NCBI RefSeq assembly: GCF_020497125.1
Contig: NC_059079.1
Coordinates: forward strand, 14,341,553 to 14,405,552
Source: Mauremys mutica
Lineage: Eukaryota; Chordata; Testudines; Geoemydidae
Direction: 5' to 3'
Length of the DNA stretch: 64,000 nucleotides
The notes below the pieces were generated by a model. That model was not told where the DNA came from and searched no databases. It was given only the letters and a program-made list of their open reading frames with translations. Below, piece after piece: positions 11,085 through 22,845 of this stretch. The position numbers and the translations under genes are program-made. Positions within the stretch are counted from its first letter, which is position 1; every line of letters starts with the position of its first letter.

Positions 11085-11690
11085 TTGCTGCGCTGGGGAA
11101 CGAGGAAAAACAGGCAGAAGATGGGGTGGCAAGGACGAAAAGAAGGGAAGCTAGTTTCTGCAGAAGAAATAGCGGAGATAACCAGGGACCAGAGTCTAAG
11201 GAAAAATGAGTACAATGTACAGGGGACAGAGAGAAAACATAAAAGTCAGGAACCAAAACCAGGAAGAGACAGGTCTATGCAATTGGAGACTCTATACTTA
11301 GTAGAACTGACAGGCCTGTCACCAGATCCAGAGAACAGAAGAGTGTGCTATCTGCCAGGAACAACAATATGAGACATGGATGTGAGGCTGAAAAGGATCT
11401 TAATGGAAAGGGGGGGGAATCCACTGACTGTGCTGCATGTCTGGGTGAATGACACTGCTAGATTCCCATTGGAATGGATCAAGGATGATTACACTTGGCT
11501 GGGTAAGATGCTTAAAAGAAGGGGGAGCTTAGTGGAATACTTCTGGTCCCCAGAAGGAGGGTAAAAGTGTGACAAGATAATGAAGATCAACAGATGGTTC
11601 CAGGATTGGGGGTATAAGGAAAGTTTTGGGATGATTGACCATTTGAGGGACATTAAGAAGGAAGAAGATTTGTCTTGAATGATAGACTCG
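11085..11690 (+). pseudogene. CR1 ORF1 relic with SGNH/esterase-like domain
   Basis: The frame from 11085 reads ...DPENRRVCYLPGTTI, hits TGA at 11370-11372, and continues in the same frame from 11376 as DMDVRLKRIL...GGNPLTVLHVWVND...IKDDYTWLGKMLKRRG to 11564. After a frame change, INRWFQDWGYKESFGMIDH is found at about 11595-11652. Turtle/bird CR1 ORF1 carries an SGNH-type esterase domain in which 'HVGTND' is a conserved block. Here it has become HVWVND, so the conserved glycine is lost. The in-frame TGA sits where an arginine (CGA) would be expected, typical of CpG decay. It is non-functional. Confidence 0.75.
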
Positions 11691-13454
11691 AGTTCCTGGG
11701 ATATTAGTCCTCTGGGATCAAGGCTGGCCCAGTGGATAAGAAGGGCTTAAAGCTAGAAGATGAGCAGAGAAAGTTGTGAGAGATTTGTGAAATCTCCACA
11801 CCTGGCTTCCATACACAGGAGGAGGAAAACTGGATAATTAAGACATAGTAAGGGATGATGGGAGAAAAAAGTACAAATATTGAGTCTAGTAGTAGTCAGG
11901 TAAGTGTTACCGTTAGTGAAAAGACTATACCTAATCCAGCTAGAAAACTGTGTGAGCTGCAACGGAAACAACTGAAATGCATGTACATGAATGCAAGGAG
12001 TTGGGGCAATAAAATAGAGGAGGAAGTGGAACTACTGGTGCAGGAAGTCAAACTGATATTACAGAGATTACAGAAACATGGTGGAACAGCCCGCTTTACT
12101 GTTCAATATAGATATTGAAGATACTGTTTAGGTGACAGAAATAAAGGAAAAAGGTGGTGGGGTAATGTTGTACATCAGCAAGTCAGTAAATTGTACAGTG
12201 ATAGTATGGACAAAACAGAATCTAAGTCAATTTGCTTTGAGGAAGCATTGTAAAATAGGTTTTATTAGGATAGTGTTAAGGTCCTGCTATAGACCCTCCA
12301 GGGTCAGACCTGGATAGGGAGAGAGATCTCTTTAATAATATTTAAGAGATCAATACAACTGAGAATTATGTCACAATAAGAGACTCACTTCCAGGATATA
12401 CACTGAGAATAAATGCTACTAATATTGGTAGGCCCTAGTTATTCCTGGGTCAGTTTTCCTCATCAGATTATCACTGAGTCAACAGGAGGTGGTGCAATTT
12501 TAGATGTGGTTTGGTAAGTAGTGAGGGCATTATAGAAGAGCTGGATGTAGGAAATAGCCTTAGATGGAATGAGCATGAGTTGAGTCAGTTTTAATTAAAT
12601 GGAAGGATAATCAAAACTAGGTCATCAACTGTGTTTTTTTATTTCAAAGAGGGCAAACAGGGGAAAATTAAGGGACTTCATATAAGTCAACTGAAGAGCT
12701 CAAGGATTTAAATATGGAGAAGGCCTGGAATTTCTTCAAATCAACTATGCAAAAATTATCTGAGATTTGCACCCCAAACAAGGGGAAAACACTTGTAGGG
12801 AAAGCCTCCAGACCCAGCTGGATGAATAACCACCTCAAAAAGGTTATTAAAAGTAAGCAGAGAGTCTCTAGGGAATGAAAAAAGACATTGATCAGCAAAG
12901 AAAGCTACAACTTGGGGAGGTTAGAAAAATTTAGGAATAAAGTGAGAATTGCTAAAAGTCAAGTTGAATTAACTCTTTCCAGGAAAATTAAAATAAGTAA
13001 TAAGAAGTTTTTTAGTTATAGATTTTAAAAGAATAAGGATGAATGAGGTTACTAAATGAATGCTTTGTCTCAGTTTTCAGTACAGATGATAATATGTGAC
13101 ATGGGCATGAAGTAGGATGGGTGATGGAAATGAGTGTATAGTAATGGAAAATTACTACATCTGAGGTGGAAGAAAAAACTTTAAGAGCTTAATGAGCTCA
13201 AACTAGGGAGACTGGATAGTTTCCATCCCAGAATACTGAAAGAACTCGCATGTGAAATAGCTTTATTAAAAATCCTTGCTACCAAACTAACAATCTATTT
13301 GGGGGTACTACCATTGGACTGGGAAATAGCTAATGTACCTATATCTAAGAAAGGGGCGGGGGGAGTCATTCAGGCAATTACAGACCTGTTAGTCTGACCC
13401 CAGTAGCATGCAGAGTTTTAGAACAAATTGCAAAAGAAAGAATAAATTAAATTA

Positions 13455-13900
13455 ATGGAAGTAAACATTAAAGGATATGTAATGCAACATGGGTTTGCCA
13501 GAGGTAGATCGTGCCGGACTAATCTGATTTCCTTCTTTGAGAAAATAACTGATTTTTTAGATAGGCAAAATGCAGTAGATCTAATATACTTGGACTTCAG
13601 TAAAGTATTTGATATGGTACCTCATGGGAAATTAGTTAAATAAGAGAACATGGGGATTAGTACAAGAACTGTTAGATGGATAAGGAACTAGCTAAAGGAA
13701 AGAAGGGAACAGACTCTGCTGAAAGGTGAACTATTGAACTGGAGAGAGGTTACTAATGGAATTCCTCAAGGATCGGTCTTGAGACCAATCTTATTCAATA
13801 TTTGTATTAATGACCTCAGCAAAAAGAGTAGGAGTGTGCTCATGAAATTTGCTGATGATTCAAAGTTGGGAGGATTGTAAATACAGAGGAAGATCAGAAT
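13455..13900 (+). pseudogene. Reverse transcriptase relic of the older CR1
   Basis: The first 62 codons include HGFARGRSCRTNLISFFEKI and LIYLDFSKVFDMVPHGK, the latter holding the first catalytic aspartate block (YLDF). After a stop at 13641-13643 the match resumes with GIPQGSVL at about 13758 and FADDS at about 13849, the YxDD-equivalent active site. At least one stop and one frameshift separate the blocks, so no full-length enzyme could be made. Confidence 0.8.
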
Positions 13901-14170
13901 ATTATACAGGATGATCTGGATGACCTGAAAACAGGAGTGGAAGAAATAGATGAAATTCCATAGTACAAAGTGCAAGATGATTGTGCACCTAGGCTCTAAT
14001 AAGAATTTCTGCTGCAAGCTGGGGGCTCATCATTTGGAAGTGACAGAGGAAATGAGTGTGTGTGGGTCCATCACAGGATGCCTATGAGCCACCAATGTGA
14101 TGTGGCTGTGCAAAAGACATACATGATCCTAGGATGTATCAGGCAAGGCATTTCCAAAAGAGATAGAGAA

Positions 14171-15456
14171 AGTGGAGGAGAGGAAAGTGATCAGGAACAG
14201 TCAGCATGGATTCACCAAGGGCAAGTCATGCCTGACTAACGCAATTGCCTTCTAAGAGGAGATAACTGGGTCTGTGGATGAGGGGAAAGCAGTGGATGTG
14301 TTATTCCTTGACTTTAGCAAAGCTTTTGATACGGTCTCCCACAGTATTCTTGCCAGCAAGTTAAAGAAGTATGGGCTGGATGATTGGACTATAAGGTGGA
14401 TAGAAAGCTGGCTAGATCATCAGGCTCAATGGGTAGTGATCAACGGCTCTGTGTCTAGTTGGCAGCTCATTTCAAGTGGAGTGCCCCAAGGGTCGGTCCT
14501 GGGGCCGGTTTTGTTCAATATCTTCATTAATGATCTGGAGGATGCTGTGGATTGCACTCTCAGCAAGTTTGTAGATGACACTAAACTTGGAGAAGTGGTA
14601 GATACGCTGGAGGGTAGGGATAGGATACTGAGGGACCTAGACAAATTAGAGGACTGGGCCAAAAGAAACCTGATGAGGTTCAACAAGGACAAGTGCAGAG
14701 TCCTGCACTTAGGACGGAAGAATCCCATTCACTGTTACAAACTAGGGACCGAATGGCTAGGAAGCAGTTCTGCAGAAAAGGACCTAGGAGTTACAGTGGA
14801 CGAGAAGCTGGATATGAGTTAACAGTGTGCCCTTGTTGCCAAGAAGGCTAACAGCATTTTGGGCTGTATAAGTAGGGGCATTGCCAGCAGATCGAGGGAT
14901 GTGATCATTCGACATTGGTGAGGCCTCATCTGGAGTACTGTGTCCACTTTTGGGCCCACACTACAAGAAGGATGGGATGTGGAAAACTTGGAAAGAGTCC
15001 AGCGGAGGGCAATAAAAATGACTAGGGGGCTGGAGCACATGACTTATGAGGAGAGGCTGAGGGAACTGGGATTGTTTAGTCTGCAGAAGTGAAGAATGAG
15101 GGGGGATTTGATAGCTGCTTTCAACTCCCTAAAAGGGGGTTCCAAAGAGGATGGATCTAGACTGTTCCTCAGTGGTACCTGATGACAGAACAAGAGTAAT
15201 GGTCTCAAGTTGCAGTGGTGGAGGTTTAGGTTGAATATTAGGAAAACTTTTTCACTCAGAGAGTGGTGAAGCACTGGAATGGGTTACCTAGGGAGGTGGT
15301 GGAATCTCCTTCCTTAGAGGTTTTTAAGGTCAGGCTTGACAAAGCCCTGGCTGGGATGATTTAGTTGGGAATTGGTCCTGCTTTGAGCAGGGGGTTGGAC
15401 TAGATGACCTCCTGAGGTCCCTTCCAACCCTGATATTCTATGATTCTATGATTCTA
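14171..15456 (+). mobile_element. Younger 5'-truncated CR1 LINE nested in the older CR1
   Basis: At 14170 the older CR1 text (GATCCTAGGATGTATCAGGC...AGAGATAGAGAA) breaks off, and a different, less decayed CR1 begins inside its RT domain (ATGGATTCACCAAGGGCAAG). It runs through RT, the C-terminal region and the 3' UTR to TGATATTCTATGATTCTATG at about 15448. Its last ~530 bases are nearly identical to 27395-27966. The older element then resumes at about 15457. The truncated 5' end and short ATTCTATG tail are the standard CR1 insertion form. Confidence 0.9.
14203..14911 (+). pseudogene. CR1 reverse transcriptase relic, two point stops and a deletion
   Basis: The frame carries HGFTKGKSCLTNAIAF before TAA at 14253-14255. 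From 14274 there are 182 codons with FLDFSKAFD (residues 11-19), [10 protein letters not shown] (69-78), [11 protein letters not shown] and FVDD (99-102, the metal-binding active site), then [14 protein letters not shown]. The stop at 14820-14822 replaces a glutamine codon (CAA to TAA), since CAGTGTGCCCTTGTTGCC continues the CR1 reading. Around 14910 about ten bases present in the copy at 27438 are missing, shifting the frame. The catalytic residues are intact but the gene is broken. Confidence 0.88.
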
Positions 15457-15825
15457 AATAATAATAATGTCATTGCACAAGGCACTGGTAAGACCTCTTT
15501 TGGAATGCTGTGTACAATTCTGGTCACCCATGTGCAAGAAAGATAAATTCAAACTTGAACAGGTGCAAAGAAGGATGATCAAGGGTACGAAGGGCCTAAT
15601 CTTACGAGAGGAAACTGAAGGAGTTTGGGTTGTTTATCTTAGCAAAAAGAAGGCTGAGAAGGGATTGATTGTTCCCAATAAATACCTTGGGGGGGGCATA
15701 TTAATTTTGGTTGTTGGGTTTAGTCTGAGGGTGCTGGGTGGAGTGGGTAGCCTGTGATCTGCAGGAGGTCAGGCTAGAGGATCTGATAAGCCATTCTGGC
15801 CTTCAGCTCTGTGACTCCCATTAAC
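15457..15825 (+). mobile_element. Older CR1 LINE, 3' part resumed after the nested insertion
   Basis: From ATTGCACAAGGCACTGGTAAG onward the text is the CR1 RT C-terminus (ALVRPLLECCVQFWSPMCKKDKFKLEQVQRRMI), in the frame at 15467-15757. It then reaches 3' UTR-like GGAGGTCAGGCTAGAGGATC and CTTCAGCTCTGTGACTCC. It joins logically to AAAAGAGATAGAGAA at 14170. Its tail differs from the ATTCTATG tail of the inner copy, so two CR1 subfamilies are present. Confidence 0.85.
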
Positions 15826-18295
15826 CTCAGTAAGAGATGTTGGATGGTTGGCCCTTTTAAAACCTCACAACTTATTTATTTGAATCTAGAACCCTAATTT
15901 TAGGTTATTTCTTAAAATCACTATGACTCTGCAAATGTAGCCACGATCCTGAGCAAACCTTTCACTGTTCCCAACACACCCTTATCAGTGTTGAACATGG
16001 TATATAATGGTACATACACAAAGGCAATACTGATTTTGCTCAGGTAAGAACTGCAGAATTTGGTCCTGTTGGTTCACGTACAGATATGAAACACAGTAAG
16101 ACAAGAAATTCTGTGAAACTGACTTGGCTAAGTGTGACTCCCATAGCTACTCGGACCTTTCTGTCAGCAATGGGAAGAGAACAGATCCGCCTCTTTCAAA
16201 AGCACAGGCCCCACCACTTGGGCAAAAGGAGAATAACCATTAGTCATTAGCAGTAGATAGCACATAATCAAGTGGTTCTGAACATATCCTACGGAGGGCA
16301 GGGGTAAACATACAATCTAGGCAGTTCATTAGACGCAGTTCCTCATTTTGACCAACTTATTTTGAGCAGGGGTCACTCATACGGACTGATCTACATTTGT
16401 AAGACCCAAAAGGTCACTTAGGTTTCTTTTTTTATCTTGGGGATGGGGGAAATAAAGGTTATTAATCTTCTTAGATGCAAACCCTAACCCTAACCCATAC
16501 CACATTTGAATATGTCATTTTCTTACAGTCCCTCTACCCCCCACCTCTCCCCACCGCACTTCACCTCACCCCACCCACCCAATATCACTCACTGTTCTGA
16601 ATTAATGCTTGAAGCTCAGCACTTTCTCTCTGACTGACAGGAGGTGCTGCCTCAGGCATGCAGATTGAGCCTGCCAAAAAACAGGCTGATTTTCCAGTAG
16701 TTTGGCATGCTAGATTAAATTATTCCTCTGGCACTATCTGGCCTGTTGGCTATATATCTGACAGCCCACTGCTAAATTATTGATGGAAAACATGCGGATC
16801 CTAAATATCCAGTCAAGACATGTTGATATCTAAAATATCAATCTGTAAAATTGTGTGTCTTTGAAAAACAGGGGAGAAAAGATAACAAATGTGATCATGG
16901 TACAATTTAACATTAAAATAAGCCAAACTCAGATCTGGTCTACATACTGTTGACCTCAGTGGAGTCACTCATTTGTGCCACGTTTGAATGTGGCTTATGA
17001 AACAATAAAGCAGGATCTTTATTTTGATCAGAGTTCAAGGAATATCCCAACTAAACCTTTGTAAATCAGAATGAAGAAACTTAGGGCAATAGAAGATATA
17101 TATGCACCAGCCCCATGCTGAGGGAGTATAAAAAGTATTTCAAATCTCTAATTTTCATGATTGAAAAATGTATTTTGATCATGATAGGACCAGCAGGGTG
17201 CTTGACTTCAAAGTCCACTAGCTAGAGCCCACCCTCGGGTTAGATGATCAGTGAAATTAAATACAGTGCTTAATCAAAAGTTAATGTCTGTGATTTATCA
17301 AAAGGTCAGTCTTCTTTTTGTAAGCTTCTCACTTCAATGTCTCCCTCCCAGACAGACAAGTCTACATTCCTCTCAATCATCTCTTGCTTCTCTTTCTAGA
17401 TAGTGTGACTAAGATCATTTATCATTACTGATGTTCACTGTATTCTGTATGTCAGTTTCTGATCAATAAGAGATTTACAGCCCCATAGAGTTAGATGTTT
17501 TAGGAAGTTTTCTTGTTTTTGAAAAATCCCGTCTAATTTTGTTGTTGTAACAATATGTTTTAAGTCATACCCACTTTCAAATGGTTATGCTTGATAGTGT
17601 GTGAGAAAGCATGTTTTTGTTGACAGAGATTTAGTTCTGTAGTCATACCCAGTGCTTGTTACATTAATTTTATCTGTTATTTCATTAGTACAATCTATGC
17701 AAGATGGTAATTAAGTCTCTGAAGACAGACATTTATTTTCCTCTATACAAAGCCAGGAGATTTTATAAATTTTAATTTATATATATTTAAAAATATAAGC
17801 CTTTACTATGTTTTTTCCTCTTTAACAGAAGACAGGAAATGTTATTTCAAGCTTTCTGATACAATGATACTTTCGTGTTACATAGCATCTGCTTTATGTG
17901 TCACCCCATGATGCAAGGTATGTGTCTACTACTATATAATCAAATTGGGGAAGAAAAGCTGCCTACACTATTGATATAGGAGACAATTTCAGAGGATTGA
18001 TGCTAAAAGAGGGGTAAAGCTTCACACCTAATCTGATGCTAAATGCTAGGATTGGTAATGAACTGGGGTTACATTAACTATACACCCCACATTATAACTT
18101 CTGCCAAACCATCACTGTTTTACCTCAGACAATATCACTACAAATATACATTGGTCACTTTATGGTTACTTTTGACAGATTATGGTTAGTAACTGGAAAA
18201 GTGTTTCATGAAAATTTGCACTCATTTTTTGCCAAACCATCTTTTGGATCAATTCACAACTCATGAAATGATGAAGGCTTTAAGCAATCAGAAGA
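15826..18295. other. No recognised gene; short telomere-like run
   Basis: AT-rich sequence. 16479-16496 reads as three AACCCT units, the vertebrate telomere repeat, too short to be a true interstitial telomere block. 16535-16580 is C-rich. No supported coding region. Confidence 0.5.
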
Positions 18296-18510
18296 AGGAT
18301 TGTTCAGTGGTTAGGGTGCTTGCCTGGAACTTGGGAAACCGGGGTTTGGTTACCTGTTCCACCAGTGACTTCCTGTGTGAGCTTGGGTTACCCATCTGTA
18401 TAATGGGAGTGAACAATTTCCTACCTCACAGAGGTTCTGTGAGGATAAATACATTCAAGATTGTCTCTTGCTCAGGTACTATGATAAGGCAGCCATATAC
18501 CAAAGATAGA
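18296..18510 (+). mobile_element. MIR-type CORE-SINE, near full length
   Basis: A tRNA-like head (CAGTGGTTAGGGTGCTTGCC then GGGTTTGGTTACC) is followed by core-like text (CTTCCTGTGTGAGCTTGGG), CCCATCTGTATAATGGG and CCTACCTCACAGAGGTT. This is the order of an MIR element. It is highly diverged, as expected for an ancient amniote SINE. Confidence 0.75.
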
Positions 18511-18739
18511 TATTAAAACATCAATTTTCATAGATTTGTAATGAGATATAAAAGCTCTTTACACAAAAATTGTGTGAGAATTTTTGCAGAGGAGATGATA
18601 ATCACTGCCCCTCCCCACTTCCCTCTTGAGGCTTCTTGTTGTACAGGACTGACCACAAGGCTGGGAGCCCCAAACTTCCAATTATTATTCCTGCCCATTC
18701 CCACTGACTGGTCCTCAAGATAACTTTACCATTTACACT

Positions 18740-18915
18740 GCACTCTACAACTATCATTTGGGCAGGCCTCAAAAGGTTCCTCTGAAGTATGTAAATATAG
18801 TTCTACCCATTTTACAGACAGAGAAACTATGGCGCAAACACAGTGAACACCAAAGATCAAACAGTAGAGCAATATCAAACAAGGGTGAGAAGTCAGGTCT
18901 CGTGCCTGCCAGTCT
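18740..18915 (-). mobile_element. MIR-type CORE-SINE, reverse orientation
   Basis: Read forward it contains CCATTTTACAGACAGAGAAA followed by CTATGGCGCAAACACAGTGA, and it ends GTCAGGTCTCGTGCCTGCCAG. This is the reverse complement of MIR 'ctcagtttcc..ctgtaaaatgg' text. Confidence 0.65.
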
Positions 18916-21069
18916 CCATAGTTACCAACATTGTAAAAACCTTTTCCAAATTCTAAAAAAAAAATGGCACATCATTTTAGTCAAGCAAAATTTCCCATCA
19001 ATTGCTGTAATTTTGTGGAAGTTTGGAAATTGACAAATTTCGTTTAAGGAGAAAAAAAAATCAGGAATGTTCCACCCAATCTCAAATGTCAAATCAGACA
19101 TTGACAAAAATGTAGAGAACTTAAATTCTTTACGTTTTGTTTTATTAATATTAGGACAGTCATCAGTTAATGTCGTAACAGCTTTGACTATGCATTTCCA
19201 GCTTTTGTATTTTTGTCACACACCAAACATGTTTCATACATTTTCTCTTTTGTGCAATGAATTTTAATAAAACTAGCAAAAGAATTGAGAAAGAAGCTAA
19301 TTTTCCTACATGCCTCTGGCAAACAAGAAAAACTCAAGACTAAGTTGAGAGATATCTTTCTACTGCTGCAAATTCATTTTCCATAACAAGAAACTCATCT
19401 TCCCGAGAAGCCTGTAATTCAAAGATAAAGATGAAAAGATGTTGTTTTATCATAATGACAAGTATCTGCATCCATATTTATTTTGTGTTCCAACAGCAGT
19501 TTGCTGTGTGTATTGTCATGGTACATTGAAAAGTAGGAAAATATTTTGCTATTTAAAGAATCAGAGGATAAAGGAAAAAGCACCACTGGGGAAAATAACA
19601 CAACACAATCATTGAGTATCCCTAGGAAAATATCTGACCCACATAGATAGAATTGAGAATCTGCCTTGTATGCTTGTAGCTGCTGTTTAATGTGACGCCA
19701 TCTTTCATTAGCTAGGCCCTGGATTTTAACAAGCAGTCACCTGGCATTCTTCAGATGGCCAATTTCAATCTTGCCCCACATATGAAAACAAGAAATGGGT
19801 CATCCTCTATGAAAGAGAATTAGAGAACTGTGTTAAAATGTCCCATGTACAGTTTTATTTCACATAGAATCCTGGATTTTATGCTATGTGGCTATTGGGT
19901 AATGACATTTGCATGATTAAGGACTGGATCTTTTGTGAGCATCAACTGAGTTCTACTAGAGAGACCTGCAAGTTTTGAATCCTACAGGCTAATCTGGAGT
20001 TTGGTCAGAATGTACGTATAAACAATTCAGGATAATACCTTCTGGTAAATAGCTTAATCACTTTTCAGATAAAATTCAGAATGACTGGTATAGAAATGTC
20101 TTACTTGTCTGTTGTACATATACATGTCAGATAGCATTATGTTAGTGGTTTAACTTTCCCCTTGTTTTTAAACTACAGTGGGGTTATCTTTTCACCTTCT
20201 TGTTTAAATCAATTCCAAATGTGTCAGTATCACTGCTTCTATTGCAGATTAATAGAATCAGCCAAAAGGATAGCTGACATTTTTGTTGCCATAGAAACTG
20301 GTCATGTTACACGGCTTGCTTAGCTCCCATTTGCCATACATCTAGGCAGCTACTGAACACACTCCCCTTTTGTTTCATGGGGAATTACATTAAAATATTA
20401 AAATATAATTCCATCTTACTTTAGTCCCCATTCTGTAGAAAAGAGGATTATAGAATATTAAGATACATCCTAAGGAAAGTGCAAAGTGATGATAATATTG
20501 CTGTATGGCTTATGTGCATTCCAGATAAAAAAGAAAGGAAACAGAAGTGGAGTAAATTATCCCAGAGCCTACAGTCTAGCTTTTCTTCATTCAAGTATTC
20601 CCCACAACTTCAAATAGATAGGCTCTTCCTCGGTGAACCTCAAAGTGGATGTACTTCAAGTTTGATTGTGGAAAACAAAAAAAGACATTAGTGACAATAT
20701 TTTTAAATGCATCATCACATTTTTCCAACTTAGCAGCGTTGAGGAGGTTATGTGTTCTCAGACTTCCTTTCCACAGATGCATCAAAGCCCCAAGAGAAAA
20801 CCACTCACATAGAATTAAGATGAGAAGTTTCAGCATTTAGTGATGCAGTGTATATGTATATGATGCCAGAGGGCACTGTACACTTGAGAAAAAGCAAACC
20901 AACTGATGCAAGCGTAGTGTCTAAAAACTCCATGCTGGCAGGGTCCTGTCAAAACCACTGGTGAGATTTAGAGTAATTCTTGTTAATTGGTAGGATCCCA
21001 ACTGCTGGCTGTTGGGATTACTGGGGCGGGGGTGGGGAAATGAATTTAGTGACATTATTTTTTACCGTC
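18916..21069. other. No recognised feature
   Basis: AT-rich. 18940-19080 resembles the GGAAAATTTT-word repeat at 3640-4100. Short frames at 19067-19267, 20479-20691 and 20591-20836 have no recognisable features. Confidence 0.45.
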
Positions 21070-21195
21070 TCTTACTTAACATTTATATTGCAGTAGCACC
21101 TCAAGGACACAACCAGGTTGAGTGCTATTGTGCTAGGTGCTGTACAAACAGACCATCAGTGACGGCACCTGCTCCAAAGAGCTACCTTTCCAATG
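21070..21195 (-). repeat. Dispersed repeat of the 'GTGCTAGGTGCTGT' family, reverse orientation
   Basis: It includes GCAGTAGCACCTCAAGGACA, ATTGTGCTAGGTGCTGTACA and CCAAAGAGCTAC. This is the same repeat and orientation as 4146-4270 and complementary to 57065-57180. Confidence 0.6.
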
Positions 21196-21610
21196 AAAGC
21201 AGCTTCGGCTCTGCCTCCAAATCAAATCATCCAGTGTCCATAAACCTGTGTTTGCGGCTTTCATCTGAAGACTGACAAATGTCACAAAGCTCTTCTCCAA
21301 TTTAAATAATCCCAACACGACGTTATTCCCTCTGTCAATCCTTTACTCTTGGCAGCTTAGATTTACCCTGCATCCAGAGCACAACCCACACCCCAAATTA
21401 GTGCTGGTAGATCAGCTCAGGTTTTTAAATGGAGATGGTACTAAGGAAAGGAGCACTGAATTGTCTGAAGGATACTTGCATTCCCTGAACTGGGCATGAG
21501 AAGGAAAACCAGACGACCTACGTTTACGGCAGATAACGGCAGATAACCCAGCAGATAACTGCTCCATGTAAGAGCAAAAGCGCTTCATTGAGAGCCTGGT
21601 GCAGGTCTCA

Positions 21611-22442
21611 GGGCTTGGCTACACTTGAGAGTTGCAGCGCTGGGAGTTTACAGCGCTGGTCATCCAGCTATGTAGGAACAGCGCTGGTGTGTGGCCACAC
21701 TCACAGCTACCAGCGCTGGTGTGTGGCCACATTTGCAGCATTTGCAGCGCTGTTGGGAGTGATGCATTATGGGCGTTCAAGTGGCAGCAACGTGCTTTTC
21801 AAAAGAGGGGGGTGGGGTGGGGCGTAGTGTGACAGGGAGCGGGCGAGAGAGAGAGAGTGGATTTTTGGAGCCAACACTGTGTGTTAGCTTCCTGTCTTGC
21901 AAAATCAGAAAATGTTCCCGATCCCTTACCCTTAACTCTTAACTGCAAACAGCCTGCATCCAACGGACTCCCGTTCTCCCCTCTGCCCCCGCTGTTTCTG
22001 TCAAGCAAACACTCACTCCCTGCCTGCCTCATTCACAGGGGTTATCTCATTTGATTGTTCACAGTCAGGTACAGATTGATCACAGCAAACAGGAGGTGTT
22101 TGATAAGCAGCTCCCGGAGCACTGGAGCTCCGGAGCTCCGAGTTCACAACAAAACAAAGAGAGGCTGCATAACAAAACAAAGAGAGTAATTTAGTTAAAA
22201 GCATTCTGGGATATCTGCTAATACCCTGGAGGCCAATAACAGTGCTGGTGTGTGTCCACACTTGATGAGCAGCGCTGGATTACCAGCGCTGCACTCGCTA
22301 CACCCCAAGCAGACCAGGTGTTCAGCCAGCGCTGCAGCCAGGGAGTTGCAGCGCTGGATGTGCCTTGCAGGTGTGGACGGTTACTAATTGCAGCGCTGGA
22401 AAGCCTCCACCAGCGCTGCAACTCTCAAGTGTAGCTAAGCCC
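21611..22442. mobile_element. DNA transposon, 832 bp, 33-bp TIRs and AGCGCT-rich subterminal repeats
   Basis: The left terminus GGGCTTGGCTACACTTGAGA and the reversed right terminus GGGCTTAGCTACACTTGAGA agree over 33 bases with one mismatch. TCA flanks both sides (21608-21610 and 22443-22445), giving a 3-bp target duplication. The hexamer AGCGCT, mostly as CAGCGCTG, occurs five times in the left 150 bases and six times in the right 170 bases, arranged like subterminal transposase-binding sites. The interior (21830-22230) is different and has no transposase. The 3-bp duplication fits PIF/Harbinger-like elements, but the superfamily is an inference. Confidence 0.88.
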
Positions 22443-22544
22443 TCAGAAAAGCCACTGACCACAAAGGCCAGATTGTGGCTGGCCCTTAAATGGCTCAATG
22501 GTGTGGGAAGGGAGGAAATAAAAAGCCTGGCTGCTTGGTAAGGC

Positions 22545-22556
22545 CTATATAAAGGC
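22545..22556 (+). promoter_or_regulatory. Possible TATA box
   Basis: CTATATAAAGGC is a strong TATA-box match lying between two DNA transposons. There is no first exon or donor site downstream that I can identify; the next element begins 50 bases later. It may be chance or a relic of a mobile-element promoter. Confidence 0.2.
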
Positions 22557-22606
22557 CCATATCGGAATTGCAGCCCTTGTGCCAGTGGATTGTGGCAGCT
22601 GTTTCC

Positions 22607-22845
22607 AAGGCTAAATCTACACTTAACGCTACCGAGGCACCACTGTACAGCTTCATCGTAGACACTCGGGTCTCCCATGTCTGTAGTTAATCCACCTCCC
22701 CAAGAGGCGGTAGAAGAATTCTTCCCCCACCCAGCCATATCTAGCCTGGGGGTTAGGTTGGCATAGCTACATCTCTCAGGGGCACAGATATTTCACATCC
22801 CTGGAGACATAGCTATGCCGATGTAAGTTCAGTGTAGACCCGCCC
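22607..22845. mobile_element. Short DNA transposon with TCTACACT ends
   Basis: The left end AAGGCTAAATCTACACTTA and the reversed right end AGGGCGGGTCTACACTGAA are imperfect inverted repeats of the GTCTACACT group. The interior shares GAAGAATTCTTCC and GGTTAGGTTGGC-like text with the element at 39905-40174, so the two form a subfamily. No coding capacity. Confidence 0.65.

Larger units (their letters stand above)
10660..14170 (+). mobile_element. Old CR1 LINE, 5' and central part (ORF1, endonuclease, first part of RT), decayed
   Basis: CR1 elements encode ORF1 and an ORF2 with APE-type endonuclease plus reverse transcriptase. Here ORF1-like text runs from about 10680. The endonuclease start is visible at 11976 (LKCMYMNARSWGNK) and again at 12150 (GGVMLYISKS, then CYRPS). 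The endonuclease-RT linker spans 12430-13300. RT relics are at 13490-13870 (HGFARGRSCRTN, LIYLDFSKVFD, GIPQGSVLRPILFN, FADDSKLG). Stops and frameshifts interrupt every domain. The element is continued by 15457-15825 after a nested insertion. Confidence 0.88.

Noticed and set aside
22545..22600. Host gene promoter at the strong TATA box
   Set aside because: There is no start codon, donor or conserved downstream sequence before the next transposon begins at 22607. It is kept only as a low-confidence site.
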